Shown here piece by piece: positions 36,201 to 47,605 of a DNA stretch of 64,000 nucleotides. Below the pieces are notes generated by a model that saw only the letters and a program-made list of their open reading frames with translations, had not been told where the DNA came from and made no database searches. Numbering within the stretch: the first letter of the stretch is position 1; each line of letters starts with the position of its first letter. The DNA is from Adineta ricciae. Taxonomy: Eukaryota > Rotifera > Eurotatoria > Adinetida > Adinetidae. Both the position numbers and the translations under genes were made by a program. The DNA is taken from contig CAJNOJ010000202.1 in NCBI GenBank assembly GCA_905250025.1, positions 124,001-188,000 of the forward strand. Direction: 5' to 3'.

Positions 36201-39200
36201 GTGGACTAATTGATGTTATTCGTGCTGTTAGATTTGCTGCATAAGTAAACATTTGACTTTGACTCATATCATCCACAGTTACAGTTAAATTACAGGAATA
36301 TGCTGTTTCATTCATTAATATATCAGGCGTTTCACAGATCATTCGAGTATTCGATAAAATTTGTACTGATAAACATGATCGATTACACATACGAACGTTT
36401 ATATTCGTACTGTTGAATCCATCACCTTCGATGTGAATGTGAAGACTACTGCCGTAGCCTCCTTCCGTAGGTGATATGCGGTTCACACGGAGATCATAAG
36501 TGTAGTTGCGATCAGAGTTAGACATACCGCTATCAGTCACATAGACAACTACTGGATGATGCCCAGCTGGTTGATATGGGCTAACTGTGCATAGGATAGA
36601 CATAACAGACATGTTCGTAATATTACAGGGGAAATTTCCAACAAATACAGTCGTGTTTCCAACTATGAAATGATCCCCATTAATTGTAAGTACAGTTGAA
36701 CTATTTTCCGAAGTTGAATAAATAGATGTGACTATCGGTGTTAGTGAATTATTGTAGCTAAACAAAAGTGACGAGTCTAAAGTGAGGTTATTCGTGATAA
36801 CTGTGACGTTAGCCTGATCCGAACTATTGCCTTGAGCAGGAATGATACATCGAATTTCGTTTACTGTTGCTCGAACAACACGGCATGAATTTTCACCAAT
36901 CATTACTTGAATATTTCCAATCGTATTAGAAAATCCATTACCAAAGATGCTCATTTGAGCGCCACCGTAGATACCAGTCGTAGACGGTGATAAGCTGGAT
37001 AGAATGCCTAGTGATGTGATATTGAGAGAAGAGATGACTTGTCCAATACCTAAATTAAGATTATTCGGTACATGTTCAGTGCAACTTAGGATTACCAACC
37101 ATCGATGAATGCTATAACTTGATGAACACCCATCTCTACACCAGTGATTGAACAAATTAACGAGTCATTTGTCACTTGGCTAACATTGCAAATATTGTTA
37201 TTTATATACACACGTGCATGTATGTCTGTGGTATTGTTATTAATGAGCAAATTTCGACCAGTAAAGGTAAGATTTGTCGAGCTATTAATGACTTGTGGAG
37301 TCACTGAATCAAGATACGGTGTTACACTTGTTGACCAAGAGAAAACACACGATGGCATTGAACACAGAATGAGAGTATCACGAACTGCCACACTGACGGT
37401 GTAATTATAATTGACATATAATGGTTGTAGTAAAGTTTTGAATACAATTTTCGAGTAAGATACATTTGTAACATTCGTATATTCAGTAGTACCGATAAAT
37501 AGACGTGTGGATCCTGGAATGAATCCGACACCCTCAATTGTTACTTCGGTGCCACCATAGATCGAACCTATCAATGATCAAAAGCAGTGCTATATGAAAT
37601 GTGACATAAGAAAAGAAGCGTTTACCAATCATGGGAGTAATGTTTGATATTGATGCCTCAAATCTGAACCATAATAGACTTTGCCTGTTCAAATAACCGT
37701 AATCACGGCGAGCTACGCGAACAGTATAAGCAATGGTACCACTCAGCATTGAACCAGATGTTATTTGACAGATAAGTTCAGTTGATGTCATATTTACAAT
37801 CGGACAATGGTAAGATGTGCCTATTTGAATATCATATTCACACATATTTCCAGAAAAGTTCGTTCCTAAATATAGTTCATTGCTTATCACGTGGACAAGT
37901 CGATGAAAGATCAACAGTACCTGTTACTGTCAACAAAGTTCCAATAATACCATTGGTAGGTGAGATCGAAAGAACAGTATCCGATGTACATTGGCTAACT
38001 AGGATCTGTGATGGTCCGAGAGATGATGCTGATGTTTGATTGCATAGATTTTCGTCGAAAATATTCGATGTACATGATGCATTCGATGATGCAGAAACTA
38101 AGTCGATCGTTAGGTTTACATTTAGAATTTTAATAGTTTGTTGTCAAACATACCTGCTGGTTTACAATAGAGTCGTTGACCTGTGTATATTGATGTTGGA
38201 GAACACCATGGCTGAGTATCATTTTCCAAAGTGCAATTTGTATAAGTCACCGAATCATATGTAAATGGAAAGACACATGCTTGAGCTAGATAGGAAACAA
38301 GTTAATTCATTCATAGAAGAACAGCATATCATACCGTTGTTTCCATTTGAAACTACTTCAACCGTCCATACTTCTGATTCCGATGGGATAACGTCGATGA
38401 TGCCACGAATGGATATATCTCGATACGGTGTAATCGATGGTGACCAATAATAGTAAGTACCTAACGAATTGAATTGATGGGAAAATGTACCTGCAATACA
38501 TACATATATGCACACCAGGCATTGTCCTAAATGGTGTTTACCTGACGAAGTTGCGCTACCAGAATCAAAGCCATCGACAACTGGATCTGTACTATAAGCG
38601 TTGGCTACTTGCTGAATTCTATATTGACGTGTCACAAGGTTCACTGACGAATCCCATTTCCAGGTAACGATGGCACCTTGCTGTACAGTTTGTCGTTGAG
38701 GTGACCAAGCAAAACCAGGACCATATGATGGATGAACACCATCAGCTGTGATCGTTACTTGTTGGACAAATGATGGTGCTTGACAATGTATTTGATTGGA
38801 TTGCAGAGAAATGATGTCGCATGAAAGAAGACGATTGTTTTCGTTACGAAATTGAACCGATGTCCCGTTAGGGAAATCAACACCGTCGATATAAACATCA
38901 CTGCCGCCATATAATGAATTAATCGAAGGTTTAATTTGTTGGATATAAAATCGATATTCGATAGGAGTAGGAGATTGAACAAAGCCTGTTGACGTACTAA
39001 TGATAATGGGATAAAGGCCGGGTGGTAACTGAGGTAAATCGATTCGAATCAAATTCATGTACGATGATACAATGGTAGCACTCTTTGAACCAACATACAC
39101 GGAGAAGGATTGATTTCCAAAGCCTGAGCCATTTATATTCACTCTCCCGCCGGCCATTGTAACAACAGATGGTTGGATAGACATAATAAAAGGCTGATTA

Positions 39201-42200
39201 GTTGAATTATATGTAAATAGTGTTGATGCATTCACCAACATTTGTCCATCAACAGCAGATAGGATAACCTGGCGATCATTGTATGACATAGAAGGAGGTA
39301 CAGTACAGCGAATCGACGAATAACTCATCAATTGAGAGTTAATACACAATTTTCCGTCCACAGTAATAATCGTGTTCGGTGAAAAGCCATTACCCACAAT
39401 TCTTAATGAATAACCTCCGCCAATTCCTCCTGCTGGTGGATCAAACGAATGAATAGTTAGAGAGACATTAACTGTGAGATTAGTATTGCTTGATGCAAAA
39501 CCTTTATTAATAACATTAACTCGCACCATCTGTGAACCCGATGGTGCATAGCTAATTTCACAAATAATGTACGTTTGATTAGCATCGGTGACATTACATG
39601 AACCTTGTTCGCCAATCAATACTTTGTTTTCTTCTTTTGATGAACTAAATCCATCACCTAAGATGACTAAATGTGTTCCATTTTGTTCTATTGATATAAT
39701 CATTGGTGTTTGTGCCATCGAAACCTGGAACTGACAGCTATTATTGAGATTTGAACAATACGATGCAAAGCCATTAACAAGAACTTCAACCTAAAGATAC
39801 TTGGTGAAGTAGATCACTAAAAAATAGTAAATTCGATATCTACTTGCGGTGTATCATGACACGTTCGCATCATGTCATTTGGAAGATCGTAAAAAACATT
39901 CCCATCGTTGCCAACTTGCACCGATGACGAACGAACTGATAAACCTATCGGTCGTACATTTGTTGTATTGACAATCGTTATTCGTGGTTGTTGTCGCTTC
40001 GCAAACCAACTTATGTCATACGAATAAGATGGACATATACCTGCACGATTCACTGATACATAGCCGATCTTATCAAATGATTGAAAAAGATCTGCCATTT
40101 GAACAGCAGTTAATTTCACTGGGACTGATGGATAGGTTTCTCCGTCGAATTGAATATCATATGTGCCCTCAAGTGGTTCGGATGTTTTGCTGAAAGATGT
40201 TACATTGGTGTACTAAATGATAAAAACAATAGAACGATCTTCAGGAACATCGAGCACTTACGATGGCAGGCAATGCTTTAATCAATGTTGGTGAACGGCA
40301 TGTTGTGTATTGAAATGAAATGTCAATTGTACGATTCAGCGATGTATGTCTTATTTGGAGAGAATTGTATAGAAGTTGATATTTTGGATAAAATCGTCGA
40401 ACGCCTTCGATTGACGAACTTTGACAGTAATATATTTGATTCGTGGATGATAGACAAACAGGAAGATTTTCTTCGTTGATAATAATACATCGAGAATAAC
40501 TTTCACCATTGTACTTGAATGGAAATGTGCAGGCATTTGATGCTGATTGATCGCTGGACATAATTTTAGCCTCATTTTCATATCCATTGGGAACACTTTT
40601 TCTTAATGTAACTGTGTCGAACATGACACCTTGGGAATCCGAATCGAGAAAAACATCTTGAACGATGAGATAGTTAGCATAAGAAAAGTAAGAAAAATAT
40701 TCTTCAATTGTGTCTCGTAATGCAATACATGTGTAATGCCAATAGTTGTCGGAAATTAGTAATCGAGGTATTGACAATGTTTCGGTGATCGATGAATCGA
40801 AGTCGCGATCACTTTCGACTTTAAAATACATTGTAATATTTGACTTTCCTTGAGGCAGTTTGTATGCAAAACAGATGTATTCAGCAGACTGATCTGAGTT
40901 ACCCGTGACTAGACTTGTCTCAACATTAGTAACTGTAGCTGCACCGCGACCACAAAATGCGCTTTCTCTCACGTTGAATGTGTCATCGTATGGATAAAGG
41001 TTGCTTTCGAAATCATTTGCAATGATTATATCTGGATCTACGCTTTGATCATAGAGTGAGGGTGGACATCGAATGGTAAATAGCTGCCTGAATTCATTGA
41101 CAAGCATTTGATTGGTCAGAGATCTGTTTGAAAAATCCAAATACTGTGTGACTGCACCGTCTAATTCCAAAGCAATATAAGAACCAGATGGTACACCTTT
41201 CGTAACTTCTGTTACATTTCGTCCACTGCTGTTACTTGATGAGATGATTGTCAATAATGGAACATCACCCATTTGTTGCGGAAACGTGACTACAAATGAG
41301 TTGGTATCTAAAGTTACATTGACCGCTAGTGGATAAACTGTTGGTAAATCATTTAAAGCTTTGGCAACATCGTCCTTATTAGCATAAAGTGGCATTTCGA
41401 CTAAACGTTACATAGAAACATACATATGTATTAATTCACATGAACAAAATTACTTGTATAAACCCCTCGGAAACCAAGTTGAAATGATGCGGATTGAAAA
41501 ACTACTTTTTGCACTTCGGATACGGCGGTGGCGGATGAATTGATCGTATAGGCGATTCTCTACAAAAGACAAATAGACCGCTACAATATGCACGAAGAAA
41601 CGAATTTACTTGTTGTTCTCGGATATCCGAACTATTATAACTAATCCGTTGAACTTCGACTATTCCTGAATCTCCATTTCCGATGGCTGTATTTTCTTCA
41701 TACATTTTCACTTTGATAGATAAACGGAAAACGCCTCGTTGGCTTATTGATCCGATGCATATCAGATAATAACTGGAATATCAAAAATTGTGTACGAATA
41801 TATGAATATGTCTTTCATTTACTTCGTGTTATTATTTAAACGGATTTTCTTTGATCGGCTCGCATTTCTGCTGGCAATTTGACTGGCATTATTTGGAGTT
41901 TCATCCGTACTCAGAAACAAAACACTACCAACATTCGTATCCAATTGAAATATAAAGCACGCAGTCTTGGGCGGACGTAAATATCCAATGAACCATACAG
42001 TAGTATTGGAAGCGTTCGCAGCAGAGAACGACGCCCCCTCTACCCATGTTCTATTTGCGTTTACACCAGGCATTGGAGGAGTGGAATTTCCCAAGCGATC
42101 CTAAAACAGTACATAGAAGACAATGACAGTAAACATAATAATCACGTACTAAATCAATAAATATATTCTCGGAGTACATATGAAAGCCACGGCCACCTAA

Positions 42201-43915
42201 ACAATTACAACAGAGTATTACATGCATTTTTTTCTAAATAAAACTACCGTGATAATAAGAACGATTAGTGTTGAACATTTGTGATGTTTGACATCGAATG
42301 GTTGTCAAATTGATACTGAGAATTGTGCAAGGTGCATCAGCAATATTGACTGCTAGCAGGTGTTGATTGTTATTACTGAAATACTGCCCATTGATAGTTA
42401 GGACTGTACCGCCTTGTAGACTTCCGTTAGTCGGCGAAATATTCGAAATAGCTATGTAGAAACAATGTAGAAAGCAATGTATTGACAATGGAAGGACTTT
42501 TACTAGGATAAGTTTGAAAAGTATACAACTGGCCAGTAGCTGACAGTTTGTACAGACTCATCGATGTAGAAGAACGACCATAAGAATATGTAACGATCAA
42601 ACTAACATTGAATATTCCTATAAAAGATGTGAATCGTTTGTTACGAAGAAAGAACGTGAAATGAATCATTTTTACCAATAACATTGCTGTCGAAACGGCA
42701 TTGAAGAGAGGTGTTTGTAACGTTCGCATAACTAATTGAAATTTTCATAGGTAAATGCAGTTTTCATAATGAACTAGAGAAACTTACAGGGTTCCACGAA
42801 TAGGATCGACCAAGTTACAAATATAATCACCGATATAAATACTACACAAACATAGAAATTTTAAAAAACCCAAAAAACTACATCAGAAGCATCTGATTTA
42901 CCGTGAAATGATTGGAGTTTTGTCTTGAGCACAATAATCCGTATCACGTGAATAACAATTCGTTCGAAAATTACCATTTATCGAAATCAAACTTTGTGGT
43001 AAACCAGATGCCATCGAGATACCTGTTATCATCGGTGTATACTGTTGCGCTACATTGACAAAAGCGTAATACAATGTCGCACCATAGTTCTCCAATGGCA
43101 CCAAGACGTTATTAACATAAACCCGAACCAAATACCTGTCCTCAGGCATTGCCGTTGTATAGCATAATATTCGAGTATCAGTGATCTCATTGACGGCAAC
43201 ATCACAATCATATGCAGTGTAGTTATTCACTAATTTGACCTCGTAGGTCTTGTTCGCGGATGATAATCCAGTGAATGCATTAGGTACGAAGCCGGCACCT
43301 CGAATCCACAATTCTGTGTCGCCATTCGTACCTACGTTACTTTCATTTCGACCACCATTCTTTCGAGTGGTGACGTAGTATATATCCGTAGTTAAAACTG
43401 AAAGATCGAAGAAAATAGTAAATCATCATTGTCTTGTCTTAGATATTCGGTGATTACAAGTCTTCGATACTATCAAACAATTGATATTATTTGTTTTCAT
43501 TATGTGTGCTTATTCTTGGAAAAGAAGGAATTGCGCTTTAGTATGTTACTGTTTATTCTATTCTTCTGGTTGAAGTGGACGGCAAAAAGCAACAAAATGG
43601 AAGACCCATTAAAAGTAAAAACGCATGGATAAATAGAAAAGAAAGGAAGTGTTATGTTCGCATGTTTATGAAAAATCATGCAAAATATTCGTTAGTTTTT
43701 TCAAATTTCTCAAAAACTGATAATAGTTATTTCCAACGTCAGCACAGCATAGATGATGTTTTGGCTTATTAGTAGAAAATGAAATTTGAATTTCCAATAC
43801 GGGATTTACAGTAAAAGATATACTCGAACATTAATTATGTATAGAACTACATACCAGTTTTGACAATAAGAGCCCAAATCAAGAATTGACTTGCGAGTAG
43901 ATTTCTAAACCTCAT
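27286..43915 (-). CDS. Fibrocystin-L (PKHD1L1)-like giant receptor, many exons
   Basis: The start ATG at 43915 opens a signal-peptide exon (43855-43915, MRFRNLLASQFLIWALIVKT) followed by a 450-bp intron. In order: IPT/TIG domains (43.4-42.9 kb; AISNISPTNGSLQGGTVLTI near 42.4 kb), a PA14-like domain (42.1-41.5 kb), a further extracellular stretch (41.4-39.8 kb), then many IPT/TIG repeats (39.7-36.1 kb, e.g. ITSISPQRGGTGGGTIVTI). A G8 domain follows (35.9-35.5 kb, SSPWTWGGDVPPEAGTIV), parallel beta-helix sequence, a second G8 (33.0-32.2 kb) and another beta-helix region. The last exons encode SLLVGIPVGVIGIIIIVGIV, a single membrane span, and a short basic tail ending DVAE (stop 27288-27286). 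This matches the animal PKHD1L1/PKHD1 architecture: a large ciliary/surface protein whose ligand is unknown. No break was seen in the sampled exons. Confidence 0.88.
32823..32862 (-). repeat. Poly-glycine codon run in the second G8 region
   Basis: A run of GGN codons (plus strand CCACCGCCACCACC and onward) encodes about eleven glycines followed by IIT. It lies just before the second G8 domain of the fibrocystin-like protein and is likely a slippage-prone flexible linker. Confidence 0.6.
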
Positions 43916-44282
43916 TTTGTGAAATGGCCTATTGTTGAATGATCATTGATTTTATATCGAACTGTTTTTGCGTTCTTTGTCGTTTGTATGAATTTTCGGA
44001 CGTTTTTTTTTCCACTCAAAACTGTTTTCATTTGTCTTCTGTGACTACAATAGCTCGTTCACTTAAAATCATCGACAGTTTTATTTAAATAACGGAACTG
44101 AATTGAAAAGACGAAAATTGACAACGTAAACATACGTCATGCCTGCAAAAATACATCTCTGCCATTCACATTTCTAACGCGATGGTTTCTCTACGAATTC
44201 TTCCAAAACATGAAGAAAAAGCTGCGTTTCTCTCAAGTGATTTCTTCTATTCAATACGTTTTGAATACATAGTGATGACTCA
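43916..44282. other. Spacer between reductase 3' end and fibrocystin-like gene 5' end
   Basis: AT-rich, with no gene. It should hold the promoter of the fibrocystin-like gene (starting at 43915, minus) and the 3' untranslated region of the reductase, with a minus-strand AATAAA at 44080-44085. The same spacer recurs at 61747-62111. Confidence 0.55.
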
Positions 44283-45335
44283 TTAAAAAATGAGTCTCGA
44301 GTCACCGCATATTTTACTCATCGGATGATTCAAATAGGAAAGAAACATCATATCTTGTCTGTCAAGTTCAAAATCAAAAATCGTCAGATTTTCCATCATT
44401 TGATCAGCATCACTTGTGCGAGGATTTATTACAATTCCTTGTTGCCAATGCCAACGAAGCACCACTTGAGCTGGCTTCTTCCGATGTTTATCAGCAATTT
44501 CGATCACGCCAGGATGTTGTAGTAAACATGGGATGGGATTCCAATCCGACCCTAAGAGTCTGCCACGATCAGGACAACCAATCGGTGAATAACTGTTAAA
44601 TGTGATATTATGTTTTTGACAAAAGTCAAGAAGTTCATCTTCGTGCCAATAAGGATGAAACTCGACCTAAAAATCGAGGAAAAGCTACAGAAATCATGAA
44701 TAAATGTTAATCAGACTTGATTGACACTTGGTAGCAAAGAATTTAAACTAAAAATTTCAAGCAGATGATTGACTTGATAATTACTGACACCAATGGCACG
44801 TACCTGGAAGAGAGAGAGAGTTTTATTCATAGATAAATAAATATTACACTTGTCTAATCCTCACTTGTTTCCGTTCAAGCATTGTTTCCAATGCTCGCCA
44901 TGTCTGTATACGTTGATCACGAAACGATGTCATCGATTTATCGAATATTTGACCAGGCCAATGTATAAGGAGAAGATCGATATAATCCGTTTGTAATGAT
45001 TTGAGAATAGTAGCAAAATTGTCTAATGCTTGATCATAAGTAGATACATCCACTTTTGAGGTGATAAATATTTCCGAGCGAGGTATACCGCTAGCGATCC
45101 ATCCCGTTCCAATACCATCACGAGATGCATAATCATCGGACGTGTCTATACGACGACCACCCATTTTTAACCACGTTAACGTGGCATTATGACCTTGATC
45201 ACGTCCCCAGTATTCGCCACCCACACCATTAGGTGTTCCATAACCTCCAGTACCTAACCCAACTACAGGCATGAAGACATCTTGTTGCGCAGCATTTCGC
45301 AGCCTGACACTGATTTGCTCTTTTACGGGATGCAT
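44283..45335 (-). CDS. Aldo/keto reductase (copy A)
   Basis: Three exons, 44865-45335, 44717-44803 and 44283-44666, all phase 0, giving 313 aa, a normal length for the family. I start at the ATG at 45335 (MHPVKEQISVRLRN). The NADPH-dependent oxidoreductase barrel shows the tetrad: Asp in RRIDTSDDY, Tyr in the same motif, Lys in FITSKVD and His in LLIHWPG. Further family marks are GVSNYQV (exon 2), VEFHPYWHEDELLDFC and NSYSPIGCPDRG, then QVVLRWHWQQGIVINPRTSD (exon 3), the last part binding the cofactor. The substrate cannot be told. A tidy insertion, GGEYWGRDQGHN, precedes the Asp. An almost identical second gene lies at 62112-63168. It diverges from the PAN-like gene at 45941. Confidence 0.88.
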
Positions 45336-45940
45336 CGTTAAAATCACAAGAATTAAATTGAAATAAACGCGTTGAGAATATGTGTGTGTATAATGGGATA
45401 AAACAGCACATGTTAGTTGCTAAAAGAAACAGTATGAAAGCCTCCATTATTGTGAGTTTAATCTATTTTCATTCAACTGCCGTAAGCTACAATAAATAAT
45501 ACATTTTCCATCGACATTCTTTTGAAGATATCTCAGTATGTCACGATCCAAATAAATCTGTGCATGACTTTTCATCCGACACAAAAATATCCATAATGAG
45601 TTTTTAGTGTCAATCGCACCGTCAATTATCACACACACTTCGAACGAAAGATGTACACTCCATTATGCTGTCACATTTATTTTAAATGTAGAACTTTTTT
45701 TAAGTGCCTTTTCAACGATTCGATAAAAAAAAGAACGCTGCTGCAACAACAGCAGCGTCACTTGAAAGTCTATTCGATAAATTTGCGCCTCACTTGAAAA
45801 CCTGATAATGTTCCTACAAAGATAAATTTCATGGTCTTAGTGTGAATCAATTTAACACATTCATTCTTTCTTGAAGATAAATGAACATTGTACTTTTAAA
45901 AAAAAACAATTTTTCCGTTAGTCGTATTCATTGGCAAATA
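45336..45940. other. Divergent promoter region with a perfect hairpin
   Basis: This region lies between the divergent reductase and PAN-like genes. It contains ACGCTGCTG at 45735-45743 and its exact inverse at 45750-45758 with a 6-base loop. No gene is seen. The frame at 45229-45447 on the minus strand encodes a hydrophobic start but is not joined in frame to the reductase. Confidence 0.55.
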
Positions 45941-47151
45941 ATGAAGAGTCTAACTATTTTTCTATATTTTATCTGGATATCAAAGGCTTTCGAACCTGTT
46001 CTATTCGACTTGAGTCCGTATGGAAACCAATTTCAACCAGCAGATTCAATCGAACTTCTTGCAGCATTTCACAATATTTCCTCAGTTCTTCGTTGTACTT
46101 TAATTTGCTACAAGAATATACAATGCCTCACGTTCGATTATGACGTCAACTCGCAACAATGTCGTCTTTTTGAAGGATCTGCTGATACAGGCGCACTTAT
46201 ATCCTCTTCTGCGACAACCAAGGTTGGTTGGGTCGTTTTAAATCACTTGTTATACAATTTCTATAATTTTACAAGTGATAAATGCACCAACGATCGATTT
46301 TTGTACAGTGATAATGTATCTGGTTTGTGCCAATGTGTCATACACACATTTTGGAATGGATCTATATGTGTTAATCAACGATATTCAAATCAAGGATGTA
46401 TTAATGACAACTGGTGTCGAACCGATCTAAATCTTACCTGTGTTTCATCGATGTGCACTGGTAAGCATCATTCGGAGGATTTATAACATTTTATTGTACT
46501 ATACTTTAGATGCTGCGAATTCTCCAACAACTCAATTACTCAATACAACACAAACGTCACAGCTGACTAGTATGCACACGACACAGATATTAGCAACCAC
46601 TGACTCGTATACAACAGGTTCGACCTCATTAAAATTCGCCTTTCATTTCACATAAAAGCATCTTCTACATAGATAATCCTCAGTGCGTTTTTCTATCTTC
46701 AACAAGTAATACATTGTTGTATATTCTCAATCCAAATTCTTCTATTTATCCTGTATACACTTGTTATGCATATACATGGATAGCAACAGGTCCATCGGCG
46801 ACATTATCTTTTTTCTTTCGTCATGATCCGGGTGGTTGGATGATCGACGACGTTACAGTGTATCACAACTCAACACAGTTAATTGTTAATGGAGGATTCG
46901 AAACAGGTAATTTAAGTGCCTGGAGTCTTACCGGCACATGCAATCTCAATTACGGACAAGTTTATTATGGCAGTACCTACGCTAAATCGGGTAATTGGTA
47001 TTATTATGATCGATGCGCTGGAGCTGGAAATGGTGATACATTGAGTCAAACATTTAATACAGTCGCTGGTGACACCTATTATGTTAGTTTTTGGCTAACC
47101 AATTATGACTGTTGCAATACAACTGAAATTGCCAATATTACATTGATGTAA
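45941..47151 (+). CDS. Secreted PAN/apple-like plus jelly-roll domain protein
   Basis: Three exons, 45941-46460, 46510-46617 and 46673-47151, phase-1 introns, 368 aa. An in-frame ATG at 45881 exists, but the ATG at 45941 gives a clean signal peptide (MKSLTIFLYFIWISKAFEP). Exon 1 holds a Cys-containing module (RCTLICYKNIQCLTFDYD...QQCRLFEG) that resembles a PAN/apple domain, then a small EGF-like Cys cluster (DKCTNDRFLYSDNVSGLCQC...NGSICV). Exon 2 is a Thr/Ser/Gln linker, probably O-glycosylated. Exon 3 resembles a galactose-binding or CBM-like beta-sandwich (LIVNGGFETGNLSAWSLTG, then DTLSQTFNTVAGDTYYVSFWL). A carbohydrate- or surface-binding role is an inference. The start of a second copy is at 63775. 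Confidence 0.8.
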
Positions 47152-47605
47152 TTACTAGTTGTTGTGGTAGTGAATAAAATACATGAATGAAGACATGGAA
47201 AAAAGTGAAAAACAGTAAACCATTTGTGCTTTGAATGAGAATGTTTGTCTTTTTTTCGTAAATAAATACGATACGCCACACATTTCTTTGCCAAAAATTT
47301 AGACTTTTTCTTTCAAAGATTTCTTTTTCAAACAGAACTTCAAATCACGTTCATTGCGGTTTTAATTCTAATTGACACGATACTATTTGCTAATGAAAAA
47401 AAAAGCAGGAAAAAGAACAATACAATGATGAAAAAAGCCGTTTCACAAAAATTACCTTGATGATTATTTATAACATATTGGGATGAAGGAAAAGAATAGC
47501 AAAAGACGCTCGCTTTTCTTGTTCTTTTTTTTGTCATTTTTAATCGAGATATTTCTAAATCACAAGAAAAATGTCCTGTTTAGTTTATAAGTTCATACCG
47601 TTGAC
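47152..47605. other. Spacer upstream of the glutamate receptor
   Basis: AT-rich, with no gene seen. It holds the 3' end of the PAN-like gene and presumably the promoter of the receptor starting at 47606. Confidence 0.55.
47172..47177 (+). promoter_or_regulatory. Poly(A) signal of the PAN-like gene
   Basis: AATAAA 21 bp after the stop at 47151; another lies near 47262. Confidence 0.45.

Larger units (their letters stand above)
35213..46166. repeat. Segmental copy A of an 11-kb block (copy B at 53037-64000)
   Basis: This block is colinear over its whole length with 53037-64000, including introns and intergenic DNA. In a sampled 337-residue IPT segment I count about 25 amino-acid differences; DNA divergence looks like a few percent with small indels. 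It carries the 5' part of the fibrocystin-like gene, the aldo/keto reductase, and the start of the PAN-like gene. Confidence 0.9.

Noticed and set aside
45336-45447. Alternative hydrophobic start for the reductase (MEAFILFLLATN...)
   Set aside because: It is in a different frame from the reductase and no GT-AG intron joins the two; the ATG at 45335 gives a normal family start.
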